A DNA stretch of 15,804 bases from Desulfovibrio sp. Dsv1. GTDB taxonomy: Bacteria; Desulfobacterota; Desulfovibrionia; Desulfovibrionales; Desulfovibrionaceae. The notes below the pieces were generated by a model. That model was not told the DNA's origin. It saw nothing but the letters and a program-made list of their open reading frames with translations, and searched no databases. The translations under genes and the position numbers were made by a program. The DNA lies in assembly GCA_000403945.1 (NCBI GenBank), contig APFI01000292.1, positions 1 through 15,804 of the forward strand. Reading direction: 5' to 3'. How positions within the stretch are numbered: position 1 is the stretch's first letter; each line of letters starts with the position of its first letter. This document shows, piece after piece, positions 14,293 to 15,804 of the stretch.

Positions 14293-14340
14293 AGTGAATC
14301 CCAATATACTTAAAAGATAATTTTTAGGCCTTTTCCGCCG
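14293..14340 (-). promoter_or_regulatory. AT-rich probable promoter of the small basic protein gene
   Basis: The bases just upstream of the ribosome binding site form an AT-rich island in GC-rich surroundings. TATATT (near 14302-14307, - strand) fits a -10 box at five of six positions, but no good -35 lies at proper spacing. The call therefore rests on base composition and position. Confidence 0.35.
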
Positions 14341-14379
14341 CAAAGTCCAGCCCCGCCCATTTGCGCCGCGCGGGCCGCA

Positions 14380-15210
14380 TTACGGCGTGTCAAAAAAACC
14401 GCTGACGCTGCTCGTCGCGTATATTTCACAGGAGGCGAAGCCGTGCTCGGCCAGAATCTCCTCAACCTGAGGCCGCAATGCTCCGAGTGGGCGCGTGACC
14501 TGAAGCAAGGGCGCGGGCCTGAGCCGCAGGCGGAAATCCCCCAGTGCCGACACGTCCGGACAGTCGCCCGGCGCGGACAGTTGGCCCAGGGCGGCCTCGG
14601 CCCGTGCCAGCCGCGCCAGCAGGGCGGCGTCGGGCGCGAGGCCGTAGGCCAGACGTGTCAGCAAACAGGGTCGGGCCTTCTGTTCCGGCCTGTCCAGTCC
14701 TGTGGACACGGCCAGCGCGCGGATGGCGGGCTTGCCCAGCCCGGCTTCAGCCAGGGGAGAACGCGCCCGGGTCTCGGCCAGTGCCCGCAGGCCGGGCCGG
14801 AACGCGCGCAGGTCGTCGGCATTGCTGCCGTCACAGAGCAAGCGGTCGCTGTCATCCCCCGCGCGCCATTCCCGCAGGGTCGCGCGCAGGGCGGCAATCA
14901 GCCCCTTTTTGCATCCGTAGCAACGCTCACGGCTGTTGGCCGCCACTTCCGGCAGGGACAATGGATCAAAATCCAGCATCAGCAGGGATAAACCGCTGTC
15001 TTTGGCCCACTGCGCGGCCCGCGCGCTCTCCTCCGGCGGGATGTGCGGCCCGCGCGCGTGCAGGGCCAGCACGTCGCAACCACAGAGCAGGGCCGCGTGA
15101 CAGAGAAAACGGCTGTCCAGACCGCCGGAAAAGGCCACAGCCAGCGGCGGCAGGCCGCGCAGCGCCCCGGCAAACTCCTCAGGCAGGGCCGCGACCGCGC
15201 CGTCTACCAT
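14380..15210 (-). CDS. larE: LarE-like ATP-dependent sacrificial sulfur transferase (PP-loop)
   Basis: 276 residues matching the LarE family, which adenylates and then sulfurates the pyridinium carboxylate precursor of the nickel-pincer cofactor of lactate racemase, donating sulfur from its own Cys. Visible marks are the PP-loop 'AFSGGLDS' (26-33), 'NSRERCYGCKKGL' (92-104), 'CDGSNADDLRAFRPG' (126-140) and 'ARPCLLTRLAYG' (179-190), where Cys182 is at the sacrificial-cysteine position. The ATG overlaps the hisF stop (ATGGTAG, 15210-15204), so translation is coupled to hisF. larA, larB and larC are not in the window. A lactate racemase role fits a lactate-using Desulfovibrio, but another sulfur-transfer substrate is possible. 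Confidence 0.87.
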   Translation of the reverse strand: MVDGAVAALPEEFAGALRGLPPLAVAFSGGLDSRFLCHAALLCGCDVLALHARGPHIPPEESARAAQWAKDSGLSLLMLDFDPLSLPEVAANSRERCYGCKKGLIAALRATLREWRAGDDSDRLLCDGSNADDLRAFRPGLRALAETRARSPLAEAGLGKPAIRALAVSTGLDRPEQKARPCLLTRLAYGLAPDAALLARLARAEAALGQLSAPGDCPDVSALGDFRLRLRPAPLLQVTRPLGALRPQVEEILAEHGFASCEIYATSSVSGFFDTP

Positions 15211-15804
15211 GTCAGCCGGACCTTGGCTCCCTGCGCGGCCATGTATTCCTTACACTGGCGGATGCTGTATTCCCCGTAATGCACGATGGAGGCGATCAGG
15301 GCCGCCGACGCGCCGCCCGCGCTTACGGCCTCGTACATATGCCGGGGCCGGCCCGCACCGCCCGAGGCGATGACCGGAATGGACACGGCGTCGGCAATGG
15401 CGCGGGTCAGCTTGAGTTCATAGCCGTCCCTGGTGCCGTCGGCGTCGATGGAATTGACGCAAAGCTCGCCCGCGCCCAGTCCCTGGCAGCGCCGGGCCCA
15501 GGCCAGAGCGTCCAGGCCCATGCGTGTGCGCCCGCCATGGATCACGATCTCATAGCCCGAGGGAACGGCCTCGCTCATGGGCACGGCCAGCACGTCCATG
15601 CCCACCACAATGGCCTGCGATCCGAAAGCGTCCGCGCCCTCGCTGATGATCCGGGGATTCTTCACCGCCGCCGAGTTGACCGAGACTTTCTCCGCCCCTG
15701 CCAGCAGCACGGCGCGCATGTCCGCCATAGTGGCGATGCCGCCGCCCACGCTGAAGGGGATGAAAATCTGCTCGGCCACCCGCTCCACCACATCCAGAAA
15801 AATG
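15204..15804 (-). CDS. hisF: imidazole glycerol phosphate synthase subunit HisF, C-terminal part (5' end outside window)
   Basis: HisF is the cyclase subunit that, with HisH, converts PRFAR and ammonia into imidazole glycerol phosphate and AICAR in histidine synthesis. The frame is open to the window edge; about 199 residues of a (beta/alpha)8 barrel are seen. 'IPFSVGGGI' and 'KVSVNSAAV' mark strands 3 and 4, 'VNSIDADGTRDGY' contains the catalytic Asp equivalent to D130 of the T. maritima enzyme, and 'IPVIASGGAG' is the phosphate-binding loop. The N-terminal catalytic Asp is outside the window. Its TAG overlaps the start of larE by seven bases. Confidence 0.95.
   Translation of the reverse strand, partial: IFLDVVERVAEQIFIPFSVGGGIATMADMRAVLLAGAEKVSVNSAAVKNPRIISEGADAFGSQAIVVGMDVLAVPMSEAVPSGYEIVIHGGRTRMGLDALAWARRCQGLGAGELCVNSIDADGTRDGYELKLTRAIADAVSIPVIASGGAGRPRHMYEAVSAGGASAALIASIVHYGEYSIRQCKEYMAAQGAKVRLTW

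Noticed and set aside
1..15804. CRISPR array, tRNA, rRNA, prophage or named defence system
   Set aside because: No regularly spaced repeats, tRNA cloverleaf, rRNA segments, integrase or defence-family motifs were found on either strand.

Overview
The window is a GC-rich bacterial chromosome segment. I read it as coming from a sulfate-reducing deltaproteobacterium of the Desulfovibrio type. The grounds are the short-form ThiC, the LarE-like sulfur transferase next to hisF, the TSUP transporter with a two-helix partner, the FmdB zinc ribbon and a Cds6-type L,D-transpeptidase. This is inference from gene content; no rRNA or species marker is present.

Left arm, + strand (1-6412). It opens inside hisG (ATP phosphoribosyltransferase), followed by a YkgJ-type cysteine-cluster protein. 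After a terminator and an AT-rich leader comes a two-gene unit: a TauE/SafE (TSUP) anion exporter and a two-helix membrane protein of unknown function. A strong terminator separates these from a PilZ-domain protein. Its stop codon lies inside a perfect 15-bp hairpin that resembles an IS200/IS605 end. About 140 nt further on, a complete TPP riboswitch with its own terminator controls thiC. thiC ends in a 20-bp terminator hairpin that can work in both directions.

Centre (6413-6992). This is a scar: a frameshifted C-terminal remnant of ahpC, a truncated IS3-family orfA and a perfect 30-nt palindrome, all beside the 3' end of a sodium:alanine/glycine symporter gene.

Right arm, - strand (6993-15804). 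The AGCS symporter has its own good sigma70-type promoter. Next, read in the direction of transcription, comes a tightly packed run: fmdB, purB, pyrE, a large L,D-transpeptidase with three NTF2-like repeats, and a membrane-anchored coiled-coil protein. It mixes nucleotide synthesis with cell-envelope functions. Upstream of it lies a 35-residue Lys/Arg-rich protein with a strong ribosome binding site. The window closes with larE overlapping the stop codon of a truncated hisF.

Themes are biosynthesis (histidine, thiamine, purine, pyrimidine), transport (TSUP, AGCS), envelope remodelling and signalling (PilZ). I found no CRISPR array, tRNA, rRNA, intact mobile element or recognisable defence system. 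The least explained parts are the transpeptidase/coiled-coil pair, the TSUP partner, the structured stretch before the TPP riboswitch and the small basic protein.
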